Below, one piece after another: positions 22,762 to 30,045 of a stretch of DNA of 30,045 nucleotides. Position numbers and translations under genes: made by a program. The DNA is from JBEVEP01 sp040512755 (GTDB lineage: Bacteria; Pseudomonadota; Alphaproteobacteria; Rhizobiales; Rhizobiaceae). Within the stretch, counting starts at the first letter, position 1. The number at the start of each line of letters is the position of its first letter. The stretch covers positions 1-30,045 of the forward strand of contig JBEVEP010000051.1 in NCBI GenBank assembly GCA_040512755.1, given 5' to 3'. The notes below the pieces were generated by a model that worked only from the letters and a program-made list of their open reading frames with translations, was not told the DNA's origin and ran no database searches.

Positions 22762-23724
22762 CTACTTCGCCCACGCGTTCACTCGATCCTGATGCTTGGC
22801 GACCCAGTCCTGCGCGAATTTGGCGGGATCCTGCCTTTCCACTTGCAGCGCATAGCTCATCTGCGTGACCTCGATCGGCGAAAAGTCGATCTTGGAAAGG
22901 AACGAGGCCACTTTCGGCAGCCGCTCGGCCAGCTTGGACGAGAACCCGATCTGGAACTTGGACGGGGCCCATGCCACCGGCGCACTGGACTTCGACAGCC
23001 ACTGAGGATCCTCGTTCGGCAGGACGACATTCCATTTGGCGTCGTCGTGCTTGGGCTCGTTTAACTGAACGATGTCATGAAGCTTGAAGACGTGGTGCGG
23101 GCTGTAGCAATAGAAAACGATAGGCTCGTTGGTGGCCGCGGCGGCGTCGACGGCCGCCATTGCCACGTCCTCCGGCATTTCGAGCAGCTTCAGGGTTTTC
23201 GCATAGCCATAACTGTTGGCGCGAATCCGCTCGATACTCGTTGAAGACCAGGTCTGCGCGCCGATCCACATTTCGCCTTGCCCGTCGCCATCCGTATCAA
23301 GCACGGCGGCCTTCTTCGGATCATCCAGGTCCATAATGTCCTTGATGCCGAACTTGTCCGCGGTCTCTTGCGTCGTGCAGATGCCTTGGGTTGCGGCCAC
23401 CGCCTTGGGGCTCAGTCTGACCGTCTTTTTCTCGTCGACATACTTCTTCACGAGCGAGTCGAAATTGGGCCGCCACACCTCCGGATGCACGTCGACCGCG
23501 CCGGTGTCGAGACCGGCGAAAATCGTAAGCGTGCCCATCTCCTGGACGTCGACTTTGAGGCCAAGCTTCTCTTCGATGCCATACTTGATGATGTTGGCGG
23601 CGGCTTGCCCCGAGGGCCAATTCGGCATGCCGACCAGCAGGTCGGCGGCCAAACTCGTACTGCATAGTGCTGAAAGGATAGAGAGAGAAACGCCGCTTCG
23701 CCAAAGCCACTTTGCTCGCGCCAA
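22762..23724 (-). CDS. Glycine betaine/choline-type ABC transporter substrate-binding protein
   Basis: The protein (320 residues from TTG 23724) is a periplasmic solute-binding protein of the OpuAC/ProX type, which captures quaternary amines for an ABC importer. Visible features: GMPNWPSGQAAANIIKYGIE at the mature N-terminus, a VDVHPEVWRPNF loop whose Trp would line the ligand cage, and FYCYSPHHVFKLHDI. The TTG start is chosen because GGAGGGA lies six bases upstream and gives a clean signal peptide (MARAKWLW, hydrophobic core, STSLAA); a longer in-frame start at 23781 gives an atypical long lead. No permease or ATPase gene is present in the window. Confidence 0.85.
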   Translation of the reverse strand: MARAKWLWRSGVSLSILSALCSTSLAADLLVGMPNWPSGQAAANIIKYGIEEKLGLKVDVQEMGTLTIFAGLDTGAVDVHPEVWRPNFDSLVKKYVDEKKTVRLSPKAVAATQGICTTQETADKFGIKDIMDLDDPKKAAVLDTDGDGQGEMWIGAQTWSSTSIERIRANSYGYAKTLKLLEMPEDVAMAAVDAAAATNEPIVFYCYSPHHVFKLHDIVQLNEPKHDDAKWNVVLPNEDPQWLSKSSAPVAWAPSKFQIGFSSKLAERLPKVASFLSKIDFSPIEVTQMSYALQVERQDPAKFAQDWVAKHQDRVNAWAK

Positions 23725-23934
23725 AACCGCTCCCTCCAGTTGCTCTCCCACTGCCGGCATTTGCCAGCCTGACGCATTCAAACCATAACGGCACAGCCGC
23801 CGCCAGCTAAATTTTCGCGTCTCCTAATGTCGCCGATTGTCGCTTGGATGCGCGCTGCGAACCACCACCGCGAACGGCGACGCTGCAAGGAGCGGCGCTG
23901 ACCAGCAGAATTTGCAGGGAATTTTCCAGCGCGG

Positions 23935-25215
23935 TTACGCACCAGCCGTTGGCAGATGGACGGTAAACAATGCGCCCTTCCCCACCTCCGATTTGATCGA
24001 AAGCCGGGCGTTGTGACGGGTCAAAATGTGTTTCACGATCGACAGACCGAGCCCGGTGCCCTTCTGCGCCCGGCTGGTTTCCACATCGACCCGGTAGAAG
24101 CGCTCGGTAATCCGCGGAATATGTTCTTCCGCTATGCCGGGCCCATAATCGCGAAAGGAAACTGTCACTTCGGATTTGCCTGCGGCTTCGGGTGCATCGA
24201 TCGTTACGACCACACGTCCTCCCGATTGACCATATTTGCAGGCGTTTTCGAGAAGGTTCTCGAAGACCTGGAAAAGCTCGTCGCGACTACCCGGAACCTC
24301 AACCGGACCCGCCGGCAGTTCCTTGACAATGACGATGCCCGACTCGCGCGCAAGCGGATTTAGGGAATCTATAACGCTTTCCACTGTTTCGCGGATATCG
24401 ACCTTTGTGCCGGGGCGAAGGTAAGGCTTCATCTCAAGACGCGACAGCGACAGCAGATCATCGATCAGACGGGCCATGCGGCCGGTCTGGCTTTGCATGA
24501 TCTGCAGGAAATTATCGCGCGCGGCAGCATCGTTTTTCGCAGGGCCCCGCAGCGTTTCGATGAATCCTGTGATTGACGCCAGTGGGGTTCTCAGTTCGTG
24601 GCTGGCATTGGCGATAAAGTCGGCACGCATGCGGTCGATGCGACGGGCTTCGCTCTGATCCCGAAATATGAGTGCGAATAAACCGGTGCCCTCGCCGACC
24701 GGAGTTGCAACGACTCGAAAGGCGCGTTCGATCGGAACTCGCTCGACATAGTCAATGGCGCGAGGGCCAGGCGCGGAAAGAACCTGCTCGATCAATTCCT
24801 GCATCTCCGGCGCGCGAAACTTGAGCTGCACTGCCATGCCTGGCGAGACACTGCCGAGAAACGTTTTGGCGGAGTCGTTCGCATGCACGACGATCCCTTG
24901 CCGGTCGAACAGCAAAAGCGGATCGGGCACAGCGGCGGCGAGGTCGACCGGGGAAAGACTGTCGAGCACCCTGCCCGAACTGCGCGGAGTGGCTCCCGGA
25001 TTGTCGTGCTGCCTCGTGTGCCGCGGCGCAAGGGCGGCGACGACGACCACGGCAACCATTGCAAGCAGTACTGGCACAGGCCGCGCGCCACCTGCCCAAT
25101 AGAGCCCGAGCATCGCCAAGGCGGCGGCAAGGATTATCCACTGCCGGTCGCGCAGCCGCTCTGCCGCAACGCCCATTGCCCTGCCTATCCCATTGTTCCT
25201 CAAGCCGTCGTCCAT
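23935..25215 (-). CDS. phoR: PhoR-like phosphate-sensing histidine kinase
   Basis: The 426-residue membrane kinase has two close N-terminal membrane helices (~25-42 and ~47-64), a PAS-like domain (~85-185), the dimerisation/phosphoacceptor helix with H206 in ANASHELRTPLASITGFIE, and an ATPase domain with an N box (LLENACKYG), a G1 box (RDYGPGIAEEHI) and GTGLGLSIVKHIL. This organisation is that of PhoR, which phosphorylates PhoB at low phosphate. The assignment is inferred from domain order and from phoU and ppk2 nearby; no phoB gene is seen here. Start ATG 25215 follows GGGAAG; ATG 25176 is an alternative. It is divergent from ppk2. Confidence 0.87.
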   Translation of the reverse strand: MDDGLRNNGIGRAMGVAAERLRDRQWIILAAALAMLGLYWAGGARPVPVLLAMVAVVVVAALAPRHTRQHDNPGATPRSSGRVLDSLSPVDLAAAVPDPLLLFDRQGIVVHANDSAKTFLGSVSPGMAVQLKFRAPEMQELIEQVLSAPGPRAIDYVERVPIERAFRVVATPVGEGTGLFALIFRDQSEARRIDRMRADFIANASHELRTPLASITGFIETLRGPAKNDAAARDNFLQIMQSQTGRMARLIDDLLSLSRLEMKPYLRPGTKVDIRETVESVIDSLNPLARESGIVIVKELPAGPVEVPGSRDELFQVFENLLENACKYGQSGGRVVVTIDAPEAAGKSEVTVSFRDYGPGIAEEHIPRITERFYRVDVETSRAQKGTGLGLSIVKHILTRHNARLSIKSEVGKGALFTVHLPTAGA

Positions 25216-25296
25216 TCAAGCTTCCCACAACTTCCGGCTGGACCGGGCCGAGGTCACCACATAGCATGTCGCATCTTTGATAAAAGGCGTTTGGCA

Positions 25297-26220
25297 ATGA
25301 AAAATGAAAACGGTACGAGCGGCGCAGCTTCGGTCGTCAAGGTGAAGAGCGGCGACAAGGAACGCGTTTTCGACATCGACGATCCGAAACTGCCGAACTG
25401 GATCGACAAGAAGGCTCTGAGTTCGGGCGGCTATCCGTACGACGACAAACTGGACAGCGATGAATACGCAGAAACGCTGGAAAAGCTTCAGATCGAACTG
25501 GTGAAGCAGCAGGCCTGGCTGCAAGAGACCGGCAATCGCGTCATGGCAATCTTCGAGGGCCGCGACGCGGCCGGCAAGGGCGGCTCAATTTTCGCGCTGC
25601 GCCAGTACATGAATCCGCGATCTGCCCGCAACGTTGCGTTGACCAAGCCCACAGAAACAGAACGCGGACAATGGTATTTCCAGCGGTACGTTGCTCACTT
25701 CCCCACGGCGGGAGAGTTCGTGACCTTCGATCGCTCCTGGTATAACCGCGCCGGGGTCGAGCCGGTCATGGGATTCTGCACGCCCGAGCAGAATGCGGAC
25801 TTCCTGATGGAAGCGGAGCATTTCGAGCGGATGATCGTCAATGACCAAATCTATTTCTTCAAGTTCTGGCTCGACATCGGCAGGGAGATGCAGCTGAAGC
25901 GGTTCCATGATCGCCGGCACAGTCCATTGAAAAACTGGAAGTTCTCGCCGATGGACGTCGCTGGGATGGCGAAGTGGAAGGACTACACCAAGCGGCGCGA
26001 CGAGATGCTGGAGCACACGCATAGTCCGCATGCGCCGTGGATCGTCATACGGGCGAACGACAAGCGCCGGGCGCGGATCGAAGCTATTCGAAGGATACTG
26101 CTGACGCTTCCTTACAAGGACCGCGATCTCGATGTGATCGGTAAGGCTGATCCGAAGATTATCGGTGAAGGCCCCGAATTTCTGGCGAAGGGAAAGCAGG
26201 AAGCCAGCGTTGAGGTGTGA
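25297..26220 (+). CDS. ppk2: Polyphosphate kinase 2
   Basis: PPK2 transfers phosphate from polyphosphate to nucleoside diphosphates (or monophosphates). The 307-residue cytoplasmic protein is a single-domain form: Walker A GRDAAGKGG at 88-96, Walker B with D145 in VTFDRSWYNRAGVEPVMGF, and the lid region WLDIGREMQLKRFHDRRHSP. The N-terminal ~50 residues are polar extension. It lies 81 bases from the divergent phoR-like gene and is probably co-regulated by phosphate supply, which is inferred. Specificity (ADP or GDP, class I) cannot be decided by eye. An AGCGGCGC/GCGCCGCT stem (26249-26256, 26287-26294) lies after the stop. Confidence 0.93.
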   Translation: MKNENGTSGAASVVKVKSGDKERVFDIDDPKLPNWIDKKALSSGGYPYDDKLDSDEYAETLEKLQIELVKQQAWLQETGNRVMAIFEGRDAAGKGGSIFALRQYMNPRSARNVALTKPTETERGQWYFQRYVAHFPTAGEFVTFDRSWYNRAGVEPVMGFCTPEQNADFLMEAEHFERMIVNDQIYFFKFWLDIGREMQLKRFHDRRHSPLKNWKFSPMDVAGMAKWKDYTKRRDEMLEHTHSPHAPWIVIRANDKRRARIEAIRRILLTLPYKDRDLDVIGKADPKIIGEGPEFLAKGKQEASVEV

Positions 26221-26413
26221 AATACCTTTGACCTGACCTTTGATTTTCAGCGGCGCGCATACCAAAACTGGCATCTGCTTTTGTGTGCGCCGCTTGGCGC
26301 CCCTCTCGTATCCACGGAAATCAGGTCCAATTTGATCCGGCGCGGTGGACAAGCGTGCGGCCACACACTACAACACGTAAAAAGGTATTTTTTCCTGTTA
26401 AGGGAGCAAACCC

Positions 26414-27064
26414 ATGCTCTCGCATGAGCGTGTTTGGGCCGCGATTGACGCGTTGGCTGAACGCTATTCACTGTCGGCTTCCGGATTGGCGAAGCGCGCC
26501 GGCCTCGATTCGACGGCTTTCAACAAGTCGAAACGCCAGTCGTCCGATGGTCGCCCGCGCTGGCCCTCGACGGAATCGCTTGCCAAGATCATCGAAGCGA
26601 CAGGCTCCTCGCTAGACGAGTTCCTGGGCTTCGTGGAGGGCGGGACAAGACACCCGAGCGACGCATTGCCGACGCAGGCGTCCTCCGTCCCCCTGCTTGG
26701 CTTCGCCCAGGCGGGCGCTGGCGGCTTCTTCGACGATGCCGGCTTTCCTGCAGGGCAGGGTTGGGACCTGGTCGAGTTGCCGGCGCGGGCCGATGACGGT
26801 TCTTATGCCTTGCAAGTTCAGGGTGATTCCATGCTGCCTCTCTACCGCGACGGCGACGTGCTGATCGTCAAGCCAGGAGCAACCGTGCGCCGCGGAGATC
26901 GCGTCGTCGTCAAGACCCATCACGGAGAGGTGATGGCCAAGCTGCTCGAACGGCAGACGGCGAAGTCCATCGAGCTGGTTTCGCTCAATCCCGATCATCC
27001 CAACCGCGAAATTTCGGCGGGTGATGTGGATTGGATCGCCCGTATCGTCTGGGCAAGCCAGTAG
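26414..27064 (+). CDS. S24-family HTH transcriptional regulator (LexA/CI-like)
   Basis: The 216-residue regulator has an N-terminal XRE-type helix-turn-helix (~5-70: SASGLAKRAGLDSTAFNKSK) and a C-terminal LexA/S24 peptidase domain with the Ser-Lys dyad: S139 in VQGDSMLPLYRDGDVLIV and K176 in GEVMAKLLE. An Ala-Gly pair (100-101) in a GFAQAGAGGFF stretch could be a self-cleavage site like that of CI. It is conserved in rhizobia outside prophages; no phage gene is near it. AAGGGAG precedes the ATG. The 26221-26413 gap holds its AT-rich promoter region but no operator was recognised. It is followed by the nuclease-fold gene nine bases on. Confidence 0.88.
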   Translation: MLSHERVWAAIDALAERYSLSASGLAKRAGLDSTAFNKSKRQSSDGRPRWPSTESLAKIIEATGSSLDEFLGFVEGGTRHPSDALPTQASSVPLLGFAQAGAGGFFDDAGFPAGQGWDLVELPARADDGSYALQVQGDSMLPLYRDGDVLIVKPGATVRRGDRVVVKTHHGEVMAKLLERQTAKSIELVSLNPDHPNREISAGDVDWIARIVWASQ

Positions 27065-27073
27065 GCCGGCGTG

Positions 27074-27814
27074 ATGCGACCCGGCGTTGCCGTTGCCATC
27101 ATTGTTTCGGTCGTGGCTCTTGGCCTGGGAATATTGGCAACCGGCCGGCATCTCGCCGGAGATGATGGCGTGCCCACGGGCGCGACTGAGCCGGCTATTC
27201 AGGGACCGGTGGATCAAACGCCTTCAAAGAATGGACGGATCCGTGAGCCGGATGCTGGCACGCCAGCAGGGCAAGTTGCGCCGTCGGCGGCGGCGCCGTC
27301 GTCAAAGGACCTGGCACCTGCACAGACCCCGACCGATGTTGCAGGATATCAGCGGATCGCGCCCCGCGCTCCTTTGGGTGATCTCGGCAGGGCCAAATCG
27401 CCAGCGCCCCAGATATCGGGAGATTGGGAGGGCACAAACCTCTTTCGCCCGATCGCCAATGCAGCCGGCGTCTTCGAGGCAATGGGCTACACGGTCACCG
27501 TGGCGGGAATGGATATTGTCGCCCCCGAGGAGACATGCGTCTTTCAGGGCGAAGCATGGCCATGCGGGGCCCTTGCACGCACTGCGTTCCGCTCGTTCCT
27601 GCGCGGGCGCGCCGTCACATGCGCATTGCCTGCCGGCCAGGACCAGAAAAATGTCGCGGCGGACTGCCGCGTCGGCGATCAGAATGTCGGCGAATGGCTG
27701 GTGTCAAATGGATGGGCTCGCGCAGTCGAGAATGGGCCCTATGGCGATATCGGCAAGAAAGCCCAATCCGCGGCAAAGGGCATTTTCGGCCCTCCGCCAG
27801 AGGATATCGAATAA
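27074..27814 (+). CDS. Exported thermonuclease-fold protein, probably catalytically degenerate
   Basis: The ~246-residue product begins with a hydrophobic signal or anchor segment (MRPGVAVAIIVSVVALGLGI), a ~95-residue linker rich in Ala, Pro and Gly, and a C-terminal domain (~120-245) resembling the staphylococcal nuclease fold (SGDWEGTN, ALARTAFRSFLRGRAVTCAL, WLVSNGWARAVENGPYGDIG, AKGIFGPPPED). The arginines that match nuclease R35 and R87 are not evident (VTVAGMDIVAPEE; KNVAADCRV), so nuclease activity is doubtful. Two Cys pairs may be disulfides. It starts nine bases after the S24 regulator stop; a GTG at 27071 is an alternative start. Role unknown. Confidence 0.75.
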   Translation: MRPGVAVAIIVSVVALGLGILATGRHLAGDDGVPTGATEPAIQGPVDQTPSKNGRIREPDAGTPAGQVAPSAAAPSSKDLAPAQTPTDVAGYQRIAPRAPLGDLGRAKSPAPQISGDWEGTNLFRPIANAAGVFEAMGYTVTVAGMDIVAPEETCVFQGEAWPCGALARTAFRSFLRGRAVTCALPAGQDQKNVAADCRVGDQNVGEWLVSNGWARAVENGPYGDIGKKAQSAAKGIFGPPPEDIE

Positions 27815-27897
27815 TCAGATTAGTTCGCCGGAAAGCGCGTTACAGCGCCGCGTGTCCTTTCGGACGCTCAAAGGACGCTGCAACCCTTGAATCTACG

Positions 27898-27940
27898 CAT
27901 CGTGCTTGCCGAAAATCGACTACGATTTTCGGGCCGATGC
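27898..27940 (-). repeat. Palindrome overlapping the lysK stop codon
   Basis: CCGAAAATCG (27909-27918) and CGATTTTCGG (27923-27932) pair around a four-base loop, with outer GCATCG (27898-27903)/CGATGC (27935-27940). The minus-strand TAG of lysK is in the loop. The GCATCGG-CCGAAAA design matches one stem of the composite repeats at 20509-20552 and 29625-29670. Confidence 0.7.
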
Positions 27941-29572
27941 GGTAGCTATCAGGGCGCGCGTTTCCTCGATGCCGTAGAGAGCAGCAAAAGAACCGAAACG
28001 CGGACCGCGCTCCTGGCCGATCAGCACCTGATAGATCATCTGGAAGAATGCGACCGAGACGCCCGGCCCGCCTTCGGGACTTTGCTTGGTATGGTCCTGG
28101 TAACGGTCGATCTTTCGCGCCACATTGAGCGCGGCGTTCTGGATGGCTTCTCCATCCGCGTTGCTTGGCAGTGCCGCCAGCGCCTCGGAAAGCTTGCCGA
28201 GTGCCTCGCGTTCCGCCGCGTCCGGCGCGCGATAGGATTTTGCCGGCTTCACGAAGTCGTCGAAATAGCGGATCGCATAGCCGGCAAGACGGTCGAGCTC
28301 CGGATGGGTATCCGGCGTCACGCCCGGCGCATAGCGCGAGATGAAGCCCCACAGCACGCTTTTGTTCTGCGCGTTGGACGCGCTGACAAGATTGAGCAGC
28401 AGCGCGAACTGCACTGGCAGGTCGATGGCCGGCGGATTGCCGTCGTGGATGTGCCAGACGGGATTGCCGAGCCGATCCTTCCACTGCTGCTTCGGATAGG
28501 CTGAGAGGAATGCGTAATATTCATCGACCGCCTTCGGGATGACGTCGAAATAGAGCCGCTTCGCGGTCTTCGGCTTCTGGAACATATAGAGCGCGAGGCT
28601 TTCGGTCGGCGCGTAAGTCAGCCACTCGTCGATGGTGAGTCCGTTGCCCTTGGACTTCGATATCTTCTCGCCGTTTTCATCGAGGAAGAGCTCGTAGTTG
28701 AAGCCCTCGGGCGGCGTGCCGCCGAGAATGCGGCAAATCTTGCCGCTCGTCTTCACATTGTCGATGTGGTCCTTGCCGGACATTTCGTAGTCGACGCCGA
28801 GGACCGCCCAGCGTAGCGCCCAGTCCGGTTTCCATTGCGCTTTGCAGCCGCCGGCCTTCACTGACGTCTCCCATCTCCTGCCATCAGCAGGATCGGTCCA
28901 GACGACGGTCGCGCGCTCCGGGTGCACTTCCTCAATTGGCACCTGCATGACGATGCCGGTTTCCGGGTGGATCGGGAGGATGGGAGAATAGGTCTTGCGC
29001 CGCTCTTCCCTCAGCGTGGGCAGCATGACCTCCATCACGCGATCATACTCCTCCAGCATCCGCACCAGCCCGTCGTCGAAACGGCCGGAGGTGTAATAGT
29101 CGAGCGCAGAGGCGAACTCGTAGTGGAAGCCGAACGTATCGAGGAACCGCCTCAGCATCGCGTTATTGTGATGGCCGAAGCTCTCATACTGGCCGAACGG
29201 ATCAGGCACACGCGTCAGCGGCCTGCCGAGATGCTGAACGAGCATATCGCGATTGGGCACATTATCGGGAACCTTGCGCATACCGTCGACATCGTCGGAG
29301 AAGCACAGAAGTTTGGTCTTCACCTTGTCCTCGGTGAGCACGCGAAAGGCGTGCAGCACCATGGAAGTGCGCGCCACCTCGCCGAAAGTGCCGATGTGGG
29401 GCAACCCCGACGGACCGTATCCCGTCTCGAAAAGCACCGTGTCCGGAAAGCCCGCCCGTTTGTAGCGCTCGATGACCTTCCTTGCTTCCTCGAACGGCCA
29501 GGCGCGGCTTTCGGCAGCCGCAGCAATGACCTCGGGCGTCAGATCGATCATATTCGAGCCGGTTCGTGACAT
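27920..29572 (-). CDS. lysK: Class I lysyl-tRNA synthetase
   Basis: The enzyme charges tRNA-Lys. It is of the class I (archaeal-type) form found in many alphaproteobacteria instead of the class II LysS. The 550-residue protein has the HIGH motif as PHIGT at ~59-62 after GYGPSG, the KMSKS motif as KISKS at ~303-307, and the region YEMSGKDHIDNVKTSGKICR between. Start ATG 29572 has GAGGA upstream; ATG 29551 is an alternative. The last residues (ASARKS) and the stop lie in a palindromic repeat. The PhoR-PPK2 block is not linked to it; the neighbouring nuclease-fold gene is convergent. Confidence 0.95.
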   Translation of the reverse strand: MSRTGSNMIDLTPEVIAAAAESRAWPFEEARKVIERYKRAGFPDTVLFETGYGPSGLPHIGTFGEVARTSMVLHAFRVLTEDKVKTKLLCFSDDVDGMRKVPDNVPNRDMLVQHLGRPLTRVPDPFGQYESFGHHNNAMLRRFLDTFGFHYEFASALDYYTSGRFDDGLVRMLEEYDRVMEVMLPTLREERRKTYSPILPIHPETGIVMQVPIEEVHPERATVVWTDPADGRRWETSVKAGGCKAQWKPDWALRWAVLGVDYEMSGKDHIDNVKTSGKICRILGGTPPEGFNYELFLDENGEKISKSKGNGLTIDEWLTYAPTESLALYMFQKPKTAKRLYFDVIPKAVDEYYAFLSAYPKQQWKDRLGNPVWHIHDGNPPAIDLPVQFALLLNLVSASNAQNKSVLWGFISRYAPGVTPDTHPELDRLAGYAIRYFDDFVKPAKSYRAPDAAEREALGKLSEALAALPSNADGEAIQNAALNVARKIDRYQDHTKQSPEGGPGVSVAFFQMIYQVLIGQERGPRFGSFAALYGIEETRALIATASARKS

Positions 29573-29620
29573 TCTGTCTGTCCTCTATTCTTGCGGCGAA
29601 GGGCCGAAGGCGCCTTGCTC

Positions 29621-29727
29621 TACAGCATCGGACCGAAAAGTGCGAAGCGGTTTTCGGATGAATCCGATGCGCAAAACAAAGGCTTGGAGCATGTCGCCCG
29701 ATTTCGGTTTCGGGCGAACCTGCTCTA
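29621..29727 (+). repeat. Composite palindromic repeat, copy 2
   Basis: GCATCGGA (29625-29632)/TCCGATGC (29663-29670) enclosing CCGAAAA/TTTTCGG, then GCATGTCGCCCG (29689-29700) with CGGGCGAACCTGC (29711-29723). The order is the reverse of copy 1 at 20453-20553, so the two are inverted copies of one ~105-bp unit. It lies 50 bases upstream of lysK. Confidence 0.75.
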
Positions 29728-30045
29728 AGCAGCGAGATGGCGTGCGTCAATCTTGACGGTCTATTTCGCAGGGCATCGAGCTCGGGTTAACGCGCTTTCC
29801 CTGTTGCGGGATGGTCTGATTGCATGGGGGCTCCTCTCCTTCGGAGCCCTTGATATGGGAGAAGGCAAGCCTCTCCATCTCCACGCCCGCTTTCGCGTCT
29901 GGCTGTTGAGGCAGTCGGGAAGCGGGGCGCTGGGTCGGTGCCCTGTTAAGTAATAATGTGGCGCCTTCCCAGCGCCCCGCCGGTGGTCTTGCCCGATCGT
30001 CGGGGCCCCCGCGGTGGCCTCTGCCGGTGCGGGGGAGCCGCGAAA
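29728..30045. other. GC-rich region of tandem stem-loops, no gene recognised
   Basis: No protein gene or known RNA family is recognised. Four stems follow one another: GGGCTCC/GGAGCCC (29828-29834, 29843-29849), ATGGGAGA/CTCTCCAT (~29855-29878), a 13-bp perfect stem GCGGGGCGCTGGG (29922-29934)/CCCAGCGCCCCGC (29968-29980) extended inside by GGTGCC/GGCGCC, and GC-rich arms at ~30005-30036. The window ends in this region, so it may belong to a larger feature. Confidence 0.45.

Noticed and set aside
26414..27064. Prophage origin of the S24 regulator
   Set aside because: No integrase, structural or replication genes lie nearby and flanking genes are chromosomal.

Overview
The window looks like a chromosomal segment of an alphaproteobacterium of the order Hyphomicrobiales (Rhizobiales), most likely Mesorhizobium or a close relative. 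This is inferred from a gcrA cell-cycle regulator, a class I lysyl-tRNA synthetase, a SAM-II riboswitch in front of metZ, EcfG/RpoE2-type stress promoters, a double-length dCTP deaminase, and several families of short palindromic intergenic repeats typical of rhizobia. No rRNA or tRNA gene and no CRISPR array was seen. Species cannot be fixed from the sequence alone.

Layout. Positions 1-700 are mostly non-coding but hold a 24-residue membrane peptide gene (minus strand) with a consensus EcfG promoter, opposite a DUF892 ferritin-like stress gene. Positions 1.2-6.8 kb carry accessory metabolic and signalling genes: a PhnB-like VOC protein, a NudK-type Nudix hydrolase, an aldo/keto reductase, a class III adenylate cyclase fused to TolB-like and TPR regions, and a SAM methyltransferase. 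A 270-bp MITE-like element with TA duplications sits between the reductase and the cyclase. Positions 6.9-9.8 kb hold the long dCTP deaminase, two large inverted-repeat elements, and metZ behind a SAM-II riboswitch and terminator. Positions 10.0-13.2 kb are the most mosaic part: a DUF2087 protein, an MFS transporter remnant, a higBA toxin-antitoxin pair between ~90% identical direct repeats, and an ECF41 sigma factor operon with a carboxymuconolactone decarboxylase-type partner. Each direct repeat ends in an ECF41-type promoter.

Positions 13.3-20.4 kb are conserved housekeeping genes: mmcQ/yjbR and a CDP-alcohol phosphatidyltransferase, apaG, hslO, argF-argD (arginine biosynthesis), gcrA with a cluster of GANTC methylation sites, and corA. 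Positions 20.6-26.2 kb have a phosphate theme (phoU, a PhoR-like kinase, ppk2) interrupted by an L,D-transpeptidase, a small exported protein and an orphan glycine-betaine-type binding protein. The pst genes and phoB that usually accompany phoU and phoR are absent from the window. Positions 26.4-29.6 kb hold an S24-family repressor-like regulator paired with a degenerate nuclease-fold exported protein, then lysK. The last 300 bp is a run of strong GC-rich stem-loops without a recognisable gene.

Regulatory highlights: an apparent switch between SAM-II pseudoknot and antiterminator at metZ, an ECF41 autoregulatory promoter whose near-copy lies in front of higBA, paired operators at higBA, and a composite palindrome family that supplies the last codons and stop of lysK.
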